Source of the DNA: Streptosporangium roseum DSM 43021
GTDB lineage: Bacteria; Actinomycetota; Actinomycetes; Streptosporangiales; Streptosporangiaceae
Reading direction: 5' to 3'
Assembly (NCBI RefSeq): GCF_000024865.1
Contig: NC_013595.1
Location: forward strand, 7,564,001 to 7,628,000
DNA: 64,000 nucleotides
A program made the translations under genes and the position numbers. Shown piece by piece: positions 26,220 to 34,298 of the stretch (within the stretch, counting starts at the first letter, position 1; every line of letters starts with the position of its first letter). The notes beneath the pieces are model-generated. The model was not told the DNA's origin. It made no database searches and saw nothing but the letters and a program-made list of their open reading frames with translations.

Positions 26220-28523
26220 TTACGGCAGGGCGGGGTAGGCGTTCTTGAGCAGCTCACGGAACTGCGCCGAGAACCACTGGCCGGAGAGCGGGGCGTCGGC
26301 CAGGGAGCCGGTCATGTTGTTGCCGTTGCGCTCGTTGCCGGTGTAGGTCGGGTCGCACATCCGGTCGAAGCCCTTGCCCTCGTCGTTGGGGATGAGCTTG
26401 CTGGCGCCGTCGGACTCGCCCGGGGGCTTGATCCAGACGTAGGCGTCGAGGCCGGCGGCGGGGCTGGCCTGCGGGCGCTCGCCGAGACCGGCGCCGCTCT
26501 GGTTGCACCAGTTGCCGGCGTGGATGCGGCGGTCCACCCGCGACTGGTTGACGAAGGTGTTCACGTCGGTGGAGGTGCTGGGAGCGGCCGGGCGGGCCGT
26601 ACCGCCCCACCCGTTGCGGGAGGTGTCGATCAGCATGCCGAGGCCCGGCTTGAAGCCCTTCTGGATGAGCAGGGTCCGGAAGGCCTGGGCGTAGGACAGC
26701 TCGTCGACGTAGAAGTTCCAGTCGAGCCACCGCGACTGGCGCACCGTGGTGCCGTTGACGGTGGTGTTGATGGTGAAGTGCGGCTCCTTCAGAGCCGAGT
26801 AGTTGGCGGTGTTGGTGATGAAGCCGTCGACGCTGTCGAACCCAGCCGTGGTACCGGCGACGGTGCTCGCGAACAGGTCGGCCGAGGGGCCGAAGTTGGT
26901 GTCCCAGCCCAGCCAGCCGTGGTGCGCGGCGTCGATGTAGGTGTAGACGTTCTTGATCGCGTGCAGCTTGTTCAGGGCGTAGCGGACGCCGTCGACGTAG
27001 GCGCCGCTCGACTTGGCCTCCTGGCACTTGGGCACGTTGAGGTTGGTGATCAGGTTGGGCAGCGAGTCGATCTCGATGACCGTCGAGATCCGGAGCGTGG
27101 CGTACCTCGGCTCGGCCATGATCGCCGCGATCGGGTCGATGTACTCGGTCTTGTAGCGGTTAAGCCCGTTCTGGGCGATGAGCAGCTCACCGTTGGAGGC
27201 CAGCGCCGAGCAGTCGCGGTTGGGCAGGTTGTAGATGACGAACTGGATCGTCAGGGGCTTGCTGCCGTTGGCCGCGTCCTGCCTGAGGGCCTCCTCCAGG
27301 TGGGCGCGGAGGCCCCTGGCGGAGGCGGTGCCCTCGATGGCGGCGATGCGGTCGAGCCACACGCCGGTCGAGATGTCGGCCACCGCGTCGCCGCCCGGCT
27401 CCGCCGCGGCCTTCGCCGCCCAGTCGGGGTTCACGTAGCCGGTGGCCCCGGCGTACGGGTTCTCGACGTGCTCGCCGGGCTGCGTGACGACGTCGTCGTC
27501 GGACTCGGTCGCGGTGACGGAGACACCGGTGTGCCCGGTGGCGGCGGCCGCGATGGTGGCGGTGCCGTCGGTCTGGTCGGCGTCCTGGGCGGCCGAGACG
27601 GTCACGTTCTGCGCCGTGTTCCAGTTGGCGGGGGTGAAGGTGAGCGTGGAGGGCGCGATGGTGAGGTCGGCGTCACCGGTCTTGGTCAGGTTGACCGTGA
27701 CGTTGCCGCTGGGCGCCTTGCTGAGCCTGAAGCCGACCGTCTTGGAGCCGCCTTCGGGGACGCTGACCGAGGTCGCGGAGGCGACGACCGCCGCGGTGCC
27801 CCCGTCGGAGCCGACGGTGAAGGGGACCTCGGCGGTCTCGGCGGACAGGACCGGGGTCCCATTGTCGTAGGCCTTCGCCCTGGCGGTGTGGCTGCCCGCC
27901 GCCACGCCCGTCGCCGAGTAGCCGTACGGGGCGGAGGTGTCGGTGTTGACGAGCGCGCCGTCGACGTAGAACTCGACCTTGCTGACCGCGCCGTCGTCGC
28001 CGGCCGTCGCCGCGAGCGGTACGGCGGAGCCCGCGGGGATGGAGGCGCCGCTCGCCGGGCTGGTCAGGCTGACCGTCGGAGCCTGGTTTACGGGCGGCTG
28101 GCCGCCACAGGTGACGCCGTTGACCGTGAAGGCGGTGGGCTTGGGGTTGCTCCCGCTCCACGACCCGTTGAAGCCGATGCTGGTCGACGCGCCGGTGGCG
28201 AGGTTGCCGTTCCAGTCGAGGTTCTTCGCGGTGACCTGGTTGCCGGTCTGGCTCCAGGTCGCCGACCAGCCCTGCTGGACCTGCTGGGTGCCGGGGAAGG
28301 CGAAGCCGAGGGTCCAGCCGGCGAGCGCGTCACCGAGGTTCTTGACCGTGACGCTGGCGGTGAAACCGCCCTGCCATTCGTTGGTGCTGTAGGCGACGTC
28401 GCACGAGACTGCGGCGTGTGCCGTGGCGGCCTGCCCGGTGGCGAGACCGGCCGCGGCCACGAGCAGGGCCGCCGTGGTCACCGCCCGATTGCGCCAGGCT
28501 TGACGGCGCGGATGAACTCTCAT
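26220..28523 (-). CDS. Secreted GH6 cellobiohydrolase with CBM2
   Basis: 767 residues, modular and secreted. A signal peptide (to about ATAHA, residue 37) is followed by a CBM2 cellulose-binding module (about 38-138, with Cys at both ends and GFNGSWSGSNPKPTAFTVNG), an Ig-like domain (about 148-240), a Calx-beta-like domain (about 245-345) and the GH6 catalytic domain (about 350-767). The segment FVIYNLPNRDCSA holds the catalytic acid Asp, and YIDAAHHGWLGW is the second GH6 signature. The large size fits exoglucanases (Cel6B type), which release cellobiose from cellulose chain ends. A perfect CebR box 25 nt upstream indicates cellobiose-controlled repression. Confidence 0.92.
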   Translation of the reverse strand: MRVHPRRQAWRNRAVTTAALLVAAAGLATGQAATAHAAVSCDVAYSTNEWQGGFTASVTVKNLGDALAGWTLGFAFPGTQQVQQGWSATWSQTGNQVTAKNLDWNGNLATGASTSIGFNGSWSGSNPKPTAFTVNGVTCGGQPPVNQAPTVSLTSPASGASIPAGSAVPLAATAGDDGAVSKVEFYVDGALVNTDTSAPYGYSATGVAAGSHTARAKAYDNGTPVLSAETAEVPFTVGSDGGTAAVVASATSVSVPEGGSKTVGFRLSKAPSGNVTVNLTKTGDADLTIAPSTLTFTPANWNTAQNVTVSAAQDADQTDGTATIAAAATGHTGVSVTATESDDDVVTQPGEHVENPYAGATGYVNPDWAAKAAAEPGGDAVADISTGVWLDRIAAIEGTASARGLRAHLEEALRQDAANGSKPLTIQFVIYNLPNRDCSALASNGELLIAQNGLNRYKTEYIDPIAAIMAEPRYATLRISTVIEIDSLPNLITNLNVPKCQEAKSSGAYVDGVRYALNKLHAIKNVYTYIDAAHHGWLGWDTNFGPSADLFASTVAGTTAGFDSVDGFITNTANYSALKEPHFTINTTVNGTTVRQSRWLDWNFYVDELSYAQAFRTLLIQKGFKPGLGMLIDTSRNGWGGTARPAAPSTSTDVNTFVNQSRVDRRIHAGNWCNQSGAGLGERPQASPAAGLDAYVWIKPPGESDGASKLIPNDEGKGFDRMCDPTYTGNERNGNNMTGSLADAPLSGQWFSAQFRELLKNAYPALP

Positions 28524-28547
28524 TCGTGATCATCTCCAGGACGAGGG

Positions 28548-28561
28548 TGGGAGCGCTCCCA
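28548..28561. promoter_or_regulatory. CebR operator
   Basis: TGGGAGCGCTCCCA is a perfect 14-bp palindrome identical to the established CebR-binding consensus of actinomycetes. CebR is a LacI-family repressor released by cello-oligosaccharides. It lies 25 nt upstream of the cellulase ATG. No cebR gene is in the window; the LacI gene at 37.7 kb is of another subgroup. Confidence 0.9.
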
Positions 28562-28663
28562 TAGTCCGGATGTTTCAGGCGTGTGTACAGCGTGTTGCGC
28601 GCCGGAGGGCCCGTGCCGGGACCGCCCCCGCCCCTGACCTCACCGAACGCTTTTCGAATCCGA

Positions 28664-28674
28664 TGAAAGTTTCA
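28664..28674. promoter_or_regulatory. TGAAAGTTTCA palindrome upstream of cellulase gene
   Basis: An 11-bp palindrome about 140 nt upstream of the GH6 start. The same 11 bases occur upstream of the pectate lyase (57677-57687). Similar GAAAnTTTC motifs are reported near xylanase genes of streptomycetes, so a shared regulator of polysaccharide use is possible. The rest of 28562-28784 contains no gene; two copies of GGGCAGGCGGCCGGTCCC lie near its right end. Confidence 0.45.
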
Positions 28675-28784
28675 AAGGTCCCCCGGCACCGGGTCGTGCG
28701 CGCCATGCCGGCGGGGCAGGCGGCCGGTCCCGCCGAGGGCACCTGACGGGCAGGCGGCCGGTCCCCGCCGGGGCCGCCGGAGTG

Positions 28785-29492
28785 TCAGGCGCGGGAGAAG
28801 TCCGACAGGCGGTACCAGCCCGCGAGGTCGCCGTAGACGATCAGGTTGTCGTCGTAGGAGTGGCGCTCGACGTCGTAGGCGCCGCCACAGGTCACGAGCC
28901 TGATCGTCGGATGCGGCAACGACCTGTAGACCTTTTTCACCGGGAAGGCGGACTTGCGGACCCGCTCGATCGCGGAGACCCGGAAGACCACGGCGGTCCC
29001 GTCCTCGCGGGTCACCACCACCGCGTCCCCCTTGCGCACCCGTGACAGCCCGGCGAACACGGCGGGCCCGGTCCTGGTGTCGAGGTGACCGACGACGACC
29101 GCGGAACCCGGCTCGCCGGGCGCCGGCCCCAGGCGGTCCCAGCCGGCGAGATCGGCCTGATCGAGGGAGGGGGGCTCCAGCGCGCCGTCCACACCGGACT
29201 CGATCGGGGTGACAGGGGCGTTCACCTCCGCACGCGGCACCACCAGCGCCACCGGACCGGACGCGCCCGGTAACCGGGGCAGCGCCCGGGGCCAGCCGCC
29301 CTTTCCCCGGGCGGCGGGCGCGGTGGTCGCACCCGGCCGCGGCGCGGCGGGGGCCGTGATCGGCAGGGCGCGGACCAGGGCGGGATCCGCCTCCTCACCT
29401 CCCACGACCCTGCAGCCGGCGAGCACGAGGACGGCTCCCATTCCCAGGGCCCCCAGAGCCCCCAGGGCCGTCACGGTCCGGAGCTCAGCCAC
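28785..29492 (-). CDS. Class F sortase
   Basis: 235 residues. The N-terminal hydrophobic segment (about 8-27) contains VLAGC and could be a membrane anchor or lipobox. After a Pro/Ala-rich spacer comes the sortase domain: catalytic His in VVVGHLDTRTGPAVF, Cys in IRLVTCGG and a downstream Arg in the ERHSYDDNLIVYGDL segment. Class F sortases are single-domain actinobacterial enzymes whose substrates are mostly unknown. The gene overlaps the preceding gene for a surface-type protein by 8 nt, so that protein is the likely partner or substrate. Confidence 0.88.
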   Translation of the reverse strand: MAELRTVTALGALGALGMGAVLVLAGCRVVGGEEADPALVRALPITAPAAPRPGATTAPAARGKGGWPRALPRLPGASGPVALVVPRAEVNAPVTPIESGVDGALEPPSLDQADLAGWDRLGPAPGEPGSAVVVGHLDTRTGPAVFAGLSRVRKGDAVVVTREDGTAVVFRVSAIERVRKSAFPVKKVYRSLPHPTIRLVTCGGAYDVERHSYDDNLIVYGDLAGWYRLSDFSRA

Positions 29493-30183
29493 GCCCCGCC
29501 GCCCGGCGTCTCCTCATCAGCGTCAGCCCACCGGCACCGGCGAGGACGGCGGCCGCGCCGATCCCCCAGCCGAGCACGGCGGCCGGCCTCTCCCCCTCTT
29601 CGGCCGCCGCCCCGCGCGCGGCCGCGTCCCCGGCCAGCGCGAGACCGCCGCCGCCGGTGTTCGGACCGGAGCCGTCGACCACGTAGAGCTCCCCGTAGAG
29701 GGTGTCACCCTGGCAGTCCACCTCCACGGCGTAGGCCCCCCACGGCGCGTCGTAGTCCACCTGCGCCCAGCCGGCCGTGACGGGAGGTGCCTCCCCGAAC
29801 CCGTCCCCGGGCCCGCCCTGGAAACCGTCCCCGAACCCGTCCCCGGGCCCGCCCGCGAAACCGTCACCGAACCCGCGTCCGGGCCCGTCGCCGAAACCGT
29901 CGCCGAAACCGCCGGAGCCGTCCCCTTCGAACCCCGCGCCCTCCTGGAACCCCGGACCGCCGAGCTCCACCTCGTTCCGGAAGGCCGCCGACCGGGCGAA
30001 GGCGGGCCCGTCGCACGCCGGCGCCGCGATCTCGATGTCCTGCCCCGGCCGCACCCGGTACGGCGAGAGCCTCACCTCCTGGTCGTCCCCCCTCGCCGCC
30101 GCCGGCCACGCCGCCCCCGCGACCACGACGGCCGCCACCCCGGCCGTCGCGACCCAGCGGGTCAGGACTCCCGTCGACTGCAT
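29485..30183 (-). CDS. Glycine-rich membrane-anchored surface protein
   Basis: About 232 residues: signal peptide ending near WPAAA, a small N-terminal domain with an isolated Cys (APACDGP), a Gly/Phe/Asp-rich repeat (GFGDGF and GGPGDG units, about residues 90-130), a C-terminal beta domain with one Cys (EVDCQGDTLYGELYV) and a final membrane helix (VLGWGIGAAAVLAGAGGLTL) followed by MRRRR. The tail is the cell-wall-sorted type, but no LPxTG is next to the helix; PNTGG occurs about 30 residues before it. The ATG at 30183 has GGAGGG 5 nt upstream. It is co-transcribed with the class F sortase. Confidence 0.75.
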   Translation of the reverse strand: MQSTGVLTRWVATAGVAAVVVAGAAWPAAARGDDQEVRLSPYRVRPGQDIEIAAPACDGPAFARSAAFRNEVELGGPGFQEGAGFEGDGSGGFGDGFGDGPGRGFGDGFAGGPGDGFGDGFQGGPGDGFGEAPPVTAGWAQVDYDAPWGAYAVEVDCQGDTLYGELYVVDGSGPNTGGGGLALAGDAAARGAAAEEGERPAAVLGWGIGAAAVLAGAGGLTLMRRRRAAGRG

Positions 30184-30335
30184 CACGTCCCTCCGTCTCC
30201 AGCAGATACGATCTTGCTATCGATCGCTACCTACCCAGGCCGGAGAGCGTGTCCGTCAAAAGAAGATCAAAATCCGAGCGGCCTTCCCGGCATATGCCGC
30301 AGATTCCCCGGGCTTCGCGGCGGGCCACGGCGGCG

Positions 30336-30395
30336 CCCGCGATGGCCGTACGGACTCCCTAGGGTCCCGCGATGGCCGTACGGACTCCCTAGGGT
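30336..30395. repeat. 30-bp tandem duplication over the ppgK stop
   Basis: Two identical 30-bp copies (30336-30365 and 30366-30395), each containing GATGGCCGTACGGACTCCCT. The copy nearer the gene includes the ppgK stop codon and last base of coding sequence; the second repeats it downstream. The rest of 30187-30388 shows no gene. Confidence 0.9.
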
Positions 30396-31123
30396 TTCGC
30401 GGCGGCCATGGCCGCGCCCACGATGCCGGCCTCGTTCTGCAGGGTGGCCGGCACGACCGTGGTCTGCACCCGCACCTTGGGCAGGAACTTCTCCGACTTC
30501 TTACTGACCCCGCCGCCGATGATGATCAGCGATGGGGAGAACAGCGCCTCGACGTGCTGCAGATACTCCTCGACCCGCCCCGCCCACTTGTCCCAGCTCA
30601 GCTCGTGATCCTCGCGCGCGTGGTCGGAGGCACGCTTCTCGGCGTCCTTGCCCCTGATCTCCAGGTGCCCGAGCTCGGTGTTGGGCACCAGGTGGCCGTC
30701 GACGAACAGGGCGCTGCCGATCCCGGTGCCGAAGGTCAGCACCAGCACCACCCCGGTCTTGCCCCGGCCCGCGCCGATCGCCATCTCGGCCGTACCGGCC
30801 GCGTCGGCGTCGTTGAGCACCACCACGGGCAGGCCCGTCGCCTTGGCGAACAGCGCCTGCGCGTCCTCGCCGATCCACGCCGCGTCCACGTTGGCGGCCG
30901 ACCTCGTGATCCCGTCGGTCACGATCCCCGGGAAGGTCACGCCGACCGGTCCGTTCCAGGCGAAGTGCTCGACGATCTGCGCGACCACCGGGGCCACCGC
31001 CTCGGGGGTGGCGGGGACGGGCGTCGGGATCCGCAGGCGCTCCCGTGTCAGCTCACCTTTGACGACGTCCACCGGCGCACCCTTGATCCCGGATCCGCCG
31101 ATGTCGATTCCCAGCGCTTCCAT
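30389..31123 (-). CDS. ppgK: Polyphosphate glucokinase (ROK family)
   Basis: 244 residues. The phosphate-binding motif GIDIGGSGIKG is at the N-terminus, with LNDADAAG holding the catalytic Asp and LTFGTGIGSALFVDG the second phosphate loop. These, with the length, match actinobacterial polyphosphate/ATP glucokinases, which make glucose 6-phosphate in the cytoplasm. The C-terminal GGGVSKKSEKFLP is typical. ATG 31123 has AGGAGGT at 7 nt. Together with the nearby cellulase it could feed glucose released from cellulose into glycolysis, but the genes are in separate transcription units. Confidence 0.93.
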   Translation of the reverse strand: MEALGIDIGGSGIKGAPVDVVKGELTRERLRIPTPVPATPEAVAPVVAQIVEHFAWNGPVGVTFPGIVTDGITRSAANVDAAWIGEDAQALFAKATGLPVVVLNDADAAGTAEMAIGAGRGKTGVVLVLTFGTGIGSALFVDGHLVPNTELGHLEIRGKDAEKRASDHAREDHELSWDKWAGRVEEYLQHVEALFSPSLIIIGGGVSKKSEKFLPKVRVQTTVVPATLQNEAGIVGAAMAAAKP

Positions 31124-31195
31124 GACATCCACCTCCTGCTCCGGGCTCCTTCCCCGTGACGGGGCACTGATGCTTCCGCGCCGGGCGGGTCACCG

Positions 31196-31242
31196 CGTGC
31201 GGCGGATGTCACGACAGCCCGTACGGCGGGCGTCACGACAGC
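31196..31242. repeat. Two 23-bp direct repeats
   Basis: Copies at 31196-31218 and 31220-31242 share CGGCGG and GTCACGACAGC with three differences. They lie in the 233-bp space between the ppgK start and the end of the DUF916-like gene, which otherwise shows no gene. Confidence 0.6.
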
Positions 31243-31356
31243 ACGGCAGGGGGAACACGGCGGGAGGAGACACCGCAGGAGGGCCTCACGGCAGGCGAGA
31301 GCCCCGAGAAGGAGCCCCCGGAGGCCCGGGCTGCCGGCGCCGCCGGTCACGTGCCG

Positions 31357-32337
31357 TCAGCCCGCGGCGGCGCGACGCCGGCGGAGCCGGACGGCCAGGA
31401 CCGCGACCGCCACCAGCAGCGCGGCCAGCCCCCCGAGGACGCCGAAGAGGGACAGCAGGCCCGAGTCCGGCGGGACGGGCGTGCCCGCGCCGGCCCTCGG
31501 GAAGGTGACAGTGGCGCTGACCGTCCGCTTCACCATGCCGCTCATCAGGGTCAGCTCCACCTTCCATGGGCCGTCCGGTATCCGCCGGTCCAGCGTCACG
31601 GTCACCGGGGCGGCGGCGCCGGGGGCCAGCGTGACCCCCAGGTCGGCGGCGAACGGCCCCGCCGACAGGCCGCCCGGCCCGTCCGACAGCGACAGCGACC
31701 CGCTCATGTCCAGGGCCCGCGCACCGGTGTTGTGGACCAGGGCCGCCAGCTGCGGCCTGCCGTCCGGCGCCCGTACGGGCGTCAGCTCCTCGATCCGGAA
31801 ATCCGACGGCGGTTCACCCCCGCGGCCTATGTCGAGGTAGAGGCGGATCCCGACCCGGCTGACGACGCGTACGGGGTGGGCGGCGTCGGCCTCGGCGACG
31901 GCCTGCGCCCAGACGACGCCGTAGCGTTCGCCCCGCGAGGCGGCCGGCGGCACCTCGATCGCGACCCGGGCGGTCCCGCGGCCCCCCGGAGGCAGGTCGA
32001 GCGAGGAACGGTCGAGTGACACCCAGCCCGTCAGCTCGTTGGGGGTGCGCCCCCGCGCCATGGCGAACCTGTTGCGCACGATGTCGGCACCGGCCGGGTA
32101 CAGGTCGATGTGCTGGGCGTCGCCGGACGTGTTGGAGATCTCCAGCCGCCGCCTGATGGTGGTCCCCGGGGAAAGGTGATCGACGATGTAGGAGCGTGCC
32201 CGAGGGTCGTCCCGGCGGCTGACGGGCGCCTCCAGGAGCCGGATGCCGATCTTGCCGTGGGTGTCCTCCACCGCTTGCCCGCTCGCGCCGGCCGGCGGTC
32301 CGGCCGCACCCGAGCAGAGTGCGGCCAGCAGCGTCAA
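31357..32337 (-). CDS. DUF916-like (WxL-partner) membrane protein
   Basis: About 326 residues: a hydrophobic N-terminal signal (LTLLAALCSGAAG), then Ig-like beta domains and a C-terminal membrane helix (LLSLFGVLGGLAALLVAVAVL) with a basic tail. The segment IDLYPAGADIVRNRFAMA and the later APGAAAPVTVTLDRRIPDG resemble DUF916-type proteins that pair with WxL-domain surface proteins. The start is uncertain: TTG 32337 is the only start in the frame after an upstream TGA. It lies 22 nt after the WxL-like gene, so the pair forms an operon. Confidence 0.65.
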   Translation of the reverse strand: MTLLAALCSGAAGPPAGASGQAVEDTHGKIGIRLLEAPVSRRDDPRARSYIVDHLSPGTTIRRRLEISNTSGDAQHIDLYPAGADIVRNRFAMARGRTPNELTGWVSLDRSSLDLPPGGRGTARVAIEVPPAASRGERYGVVWAQAVAEADAAHPVRVVSRVGIRLYLDIGRGGEPPSDFRIEELTPVRAPDGRPQLAALVHNTGARALDMSGSLSLSDGPGGLSAGPFAADLGVTLAPGAAAPVTVTLDRRIPDGPWKVELTLMSGMVKRTVSATVTFPRAGAGTPVPPDSGLLSLFGVLGGLAALLVAVAVLAVRLRRRRAAAG

Positions 32338-32359
32338 CGCGCACGGCCTGGCGACCCGG

Positions 32360-32911
32360 CTAGGCCACCTGATGTGTCACCGTCCCGTTGTAGGTGCCCG
32401 TCTGGGCGGTGAGGGGGATCGAGATCACCAGGGTGGGGTTCCAGGTCACCGTGCTGCCGCCGGTGCCTCCCGAGTGGGAGAAGGCCGTCACCGCGGTGCC
32501 GGCCGTACCGGTCAGCGTGACCCTGTCGTCCTCGGTGAGCTGGCCCGGGGTGAAGGTGCCACCGCCGCTGGGGGCCGTGCCCGCCCCCGACCAGTACTCC
32601 AGCGCGCTGAAGGGGATGGTCAGCGCGGCGACGGTGAAGTCCGTCGCGTACACCGACGCCGTCCAGTCCGACGTGGCCCCGCCGCGGGTGTCGGAGACCG
32701 ACACCGGGCCGAGCTGACCGGTGATCTCGCCCCCCGGAGGGGCGTTGCCGAGGTCGACCGGGCCGGCGGGGGCGCTGACGTCCAGGCTGCCCGCCGACAC
32801 CTCGAAGGTGATCGGGGTGTCATCGGTGGGGGCGGCCACCGCCGGCGCCGCGAGCAGGAACATCAGCACACCCGCGCCCGCCGAGGTGAGCGTCATGGAT
32901 CTCTTGCGCAA
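32360..32911 (-). CDS. WxL-like secreted surface protein
   Basis: About 183 residues. A signal peptide (LRKRSMTLTSAGAGVLMFLLAAPAVAA) precedes an all-beta domain rich in Thr, Ser and Gly without cysteines. The C-terminus, VTWNPTLVISIP and then TGTYNGTVTHQVA, resembles the end of WxL domains, which bind the cell wall non-covalently, although the WxL motif itself is not strict here. The start is TTG 32911, behind GGAAGAGA; ATG 32896 is an alternative that would shorten the basic head. Its partner is the DUF916-like gene directly downstream. Confidence 0.6.
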   Translation of the reverse strand: MRKRSMTLTSAGAGVLMFLLAAPAVAAPTDDTPITFEVSAGSLDVSAPAGPVDLGNAPPGGEITGQLGPVSVSDTRGGATSDWTASVYATDFTVAALTIPFSALEYWSGAGTAPSGGGTFTPGQLTEDDRVTLTGTAGTAVTAFSHSGGTGGSTVTWNPTLVISIPLTAQTGTYNGTVTHQVA

Positions 32912-33085
32912 GGTCTCTTCCTTCCGAATGGCCGTACATGTCCTCGGGGGGCGGGCAAGCGATGGATCTCCTCCACCTACCGCGATCACCTTAAGTTCTC
33001 AATAACTACCCAGAGTGACGATAACGGCAAAGAGTCCGTCGGGAGATGCACCGGTAATGCCCGAAGTGCCGCACGGTCCGACCGG

Positions 33086-34126
33086 TCATCCGATGCCGTC
33101 GAGGCGGACCAGCATCTTGCCGACGTTGGCGCCGCGCAGCACCCCCAGGAAGGCGGCGGGTGCCTGGCCGATCCCCTCGGCCACGGTCTCCTCGGTGTGC
33201 AGGGTGCCGTCGGCGAGCCAGCCCGCGGCCCGTTCGATGTATTCGGGGAAGAGGTGGAGGTAACTGGTGACCAGCATGCCGCGCAGGGTGGCCTCCTTGT
33301 ACGCGGCCCGGTAGAGGTTGTCCGGGCCGGGGACCGGCGCGGTGGCGTTGTAAGCGCTGATGGCGCCGACCAGCGCGATGCGGCCGGCATGGCGTATCGC
33401 GCCGATGGCGGCCTCCAGGTGGTCGCCGCCGACGTTGTCGAGGTAGACGTCGATGCCCTCGGGGGCGGCCTCGGCGAGCTGGGCGGCGATCGAGCCGGCC
33501 CGGTAGTCGATCGCGGCGTCGAAGCCGAAGCCGGTGACCAGCTTCTCGGCCTTCGCCGGCCCGCCGGCCGAGCCGATCACCTTCGCCGCGCCGAGCTTGC
33601 GGGCGAGCTGCCCGGCGACGCTGCCGACGGCTCCGGCCGCGCCCGACACGAAGACCACGTCGCCCCGCCGTACGGGGGCCACCTCGGTGAGGGCGGCGTA
33701 CGCGGTCAGGCCCGTCGTGCCCAGCGCTCCCAGGTAGGCCTGGGCGGGGACGGCGGCGGTGTCGACGACGGTCGCGGCGGAGGCGTCCATGACGGCGTAC
33801 TCGCGCCAGCCCAGGAAGTGCGAGACGGTCGCCCCGACCGCGACGGCCTCCGACCGGGAGACGACGACCTCGCCGACTGCCCCGCCCTCCAGCGCGGCAC
33901 CGAGCCGGAACGGCGGGATGTAGGACTCGGCGTCGTCCATCCGGCCCCGCATGTACGGGTCGACCGACATCCAGGTGTTGCGGACCAGGATCTGGCCCTC
34001 GCCGGGCTGCGGCACCTCGGTCCGGACGAGTTCGAAGTTCTCCGGGCCCGGCTCGCCGGCCGGGCGGGAGGCGAGCCGGATCTCCCGGCCGATGATCTGC
34101 TTGTCCGGGGTGACGTTCGAAGACAT
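33086..34126 (-). CDS. NADP-dependent oxidoreductase, CurA/alkenal reductase type (MDR)
   Basis: 346 residues of the zinc-independent medium-chain reductase group. Marks: WMSVDPYMRGRM near residue 50, GTTGLTAYAAL, the nucleotide motif VSGAAGAVGSVAGQLA, and YLDNVGGDHLEAAI. Relatives reduce the double bond of alkenals, alkenones or curcumin with NADPH. No zinc-ligand cysteines are present. It is divergent from the SARP regulator gene with 172 bp between, which may link their control. Confidence 0.9.
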   Translation of the reverse strand: MSSNVTPDKQIIGREIRLASRPAGEPGPENFELVRTEVPQPGEGQILVRNTWMSVDPYMRGRMDDAESYIPPFRLGAALEGGAVGEVVVSRSEAVAVGATVSHFLGWREYAVMDASAATVVDTAAVPAQAYLGALGTTGLTAYAALTEVAPVRRGDVVFVSGAAGAVGSVAGQLARKLGAAKVIGSAGGPAKAEKLVTGFGFDAAIDYRAGSIAAQLAEAAPEGIDVYLDNVGGDHLEAAIGAIRHAGRIALVGAISAYNATAPVPGPDNLYRAAYKEATLRGMLVTSYLHLFPEYIERAAGWLADGTLHTEETVAEGIGQAPAAFLGVLRGANVGKMLVRLDGIG

Positions 34127-34298
34127 GGCGACCGCCTCTTTCTGCTGGGTGGGGAATCGACCGGCCCGTTTCCCGGCCGCGTCAGGCTCAACTGTGCCGA
34201 CCGGCGCGCACGATCGGCTGGGGGTCCGCTGGGGGTCGGCGCACGGCCGGGCGCCGGCCTGCCGTTCTCACGCCGTTCGGCTCCGTTAACGTGATGCC

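Noticed and set aside
32912..32989. Upstream GTG/ATG start for the WxL-like protein
   Set aside because: The added residues (ARPPRTCTAIRKEE-like) would place an implausible head before the signal peptide; TTG 32911 has a ribosome binding site and gives a normal signal.
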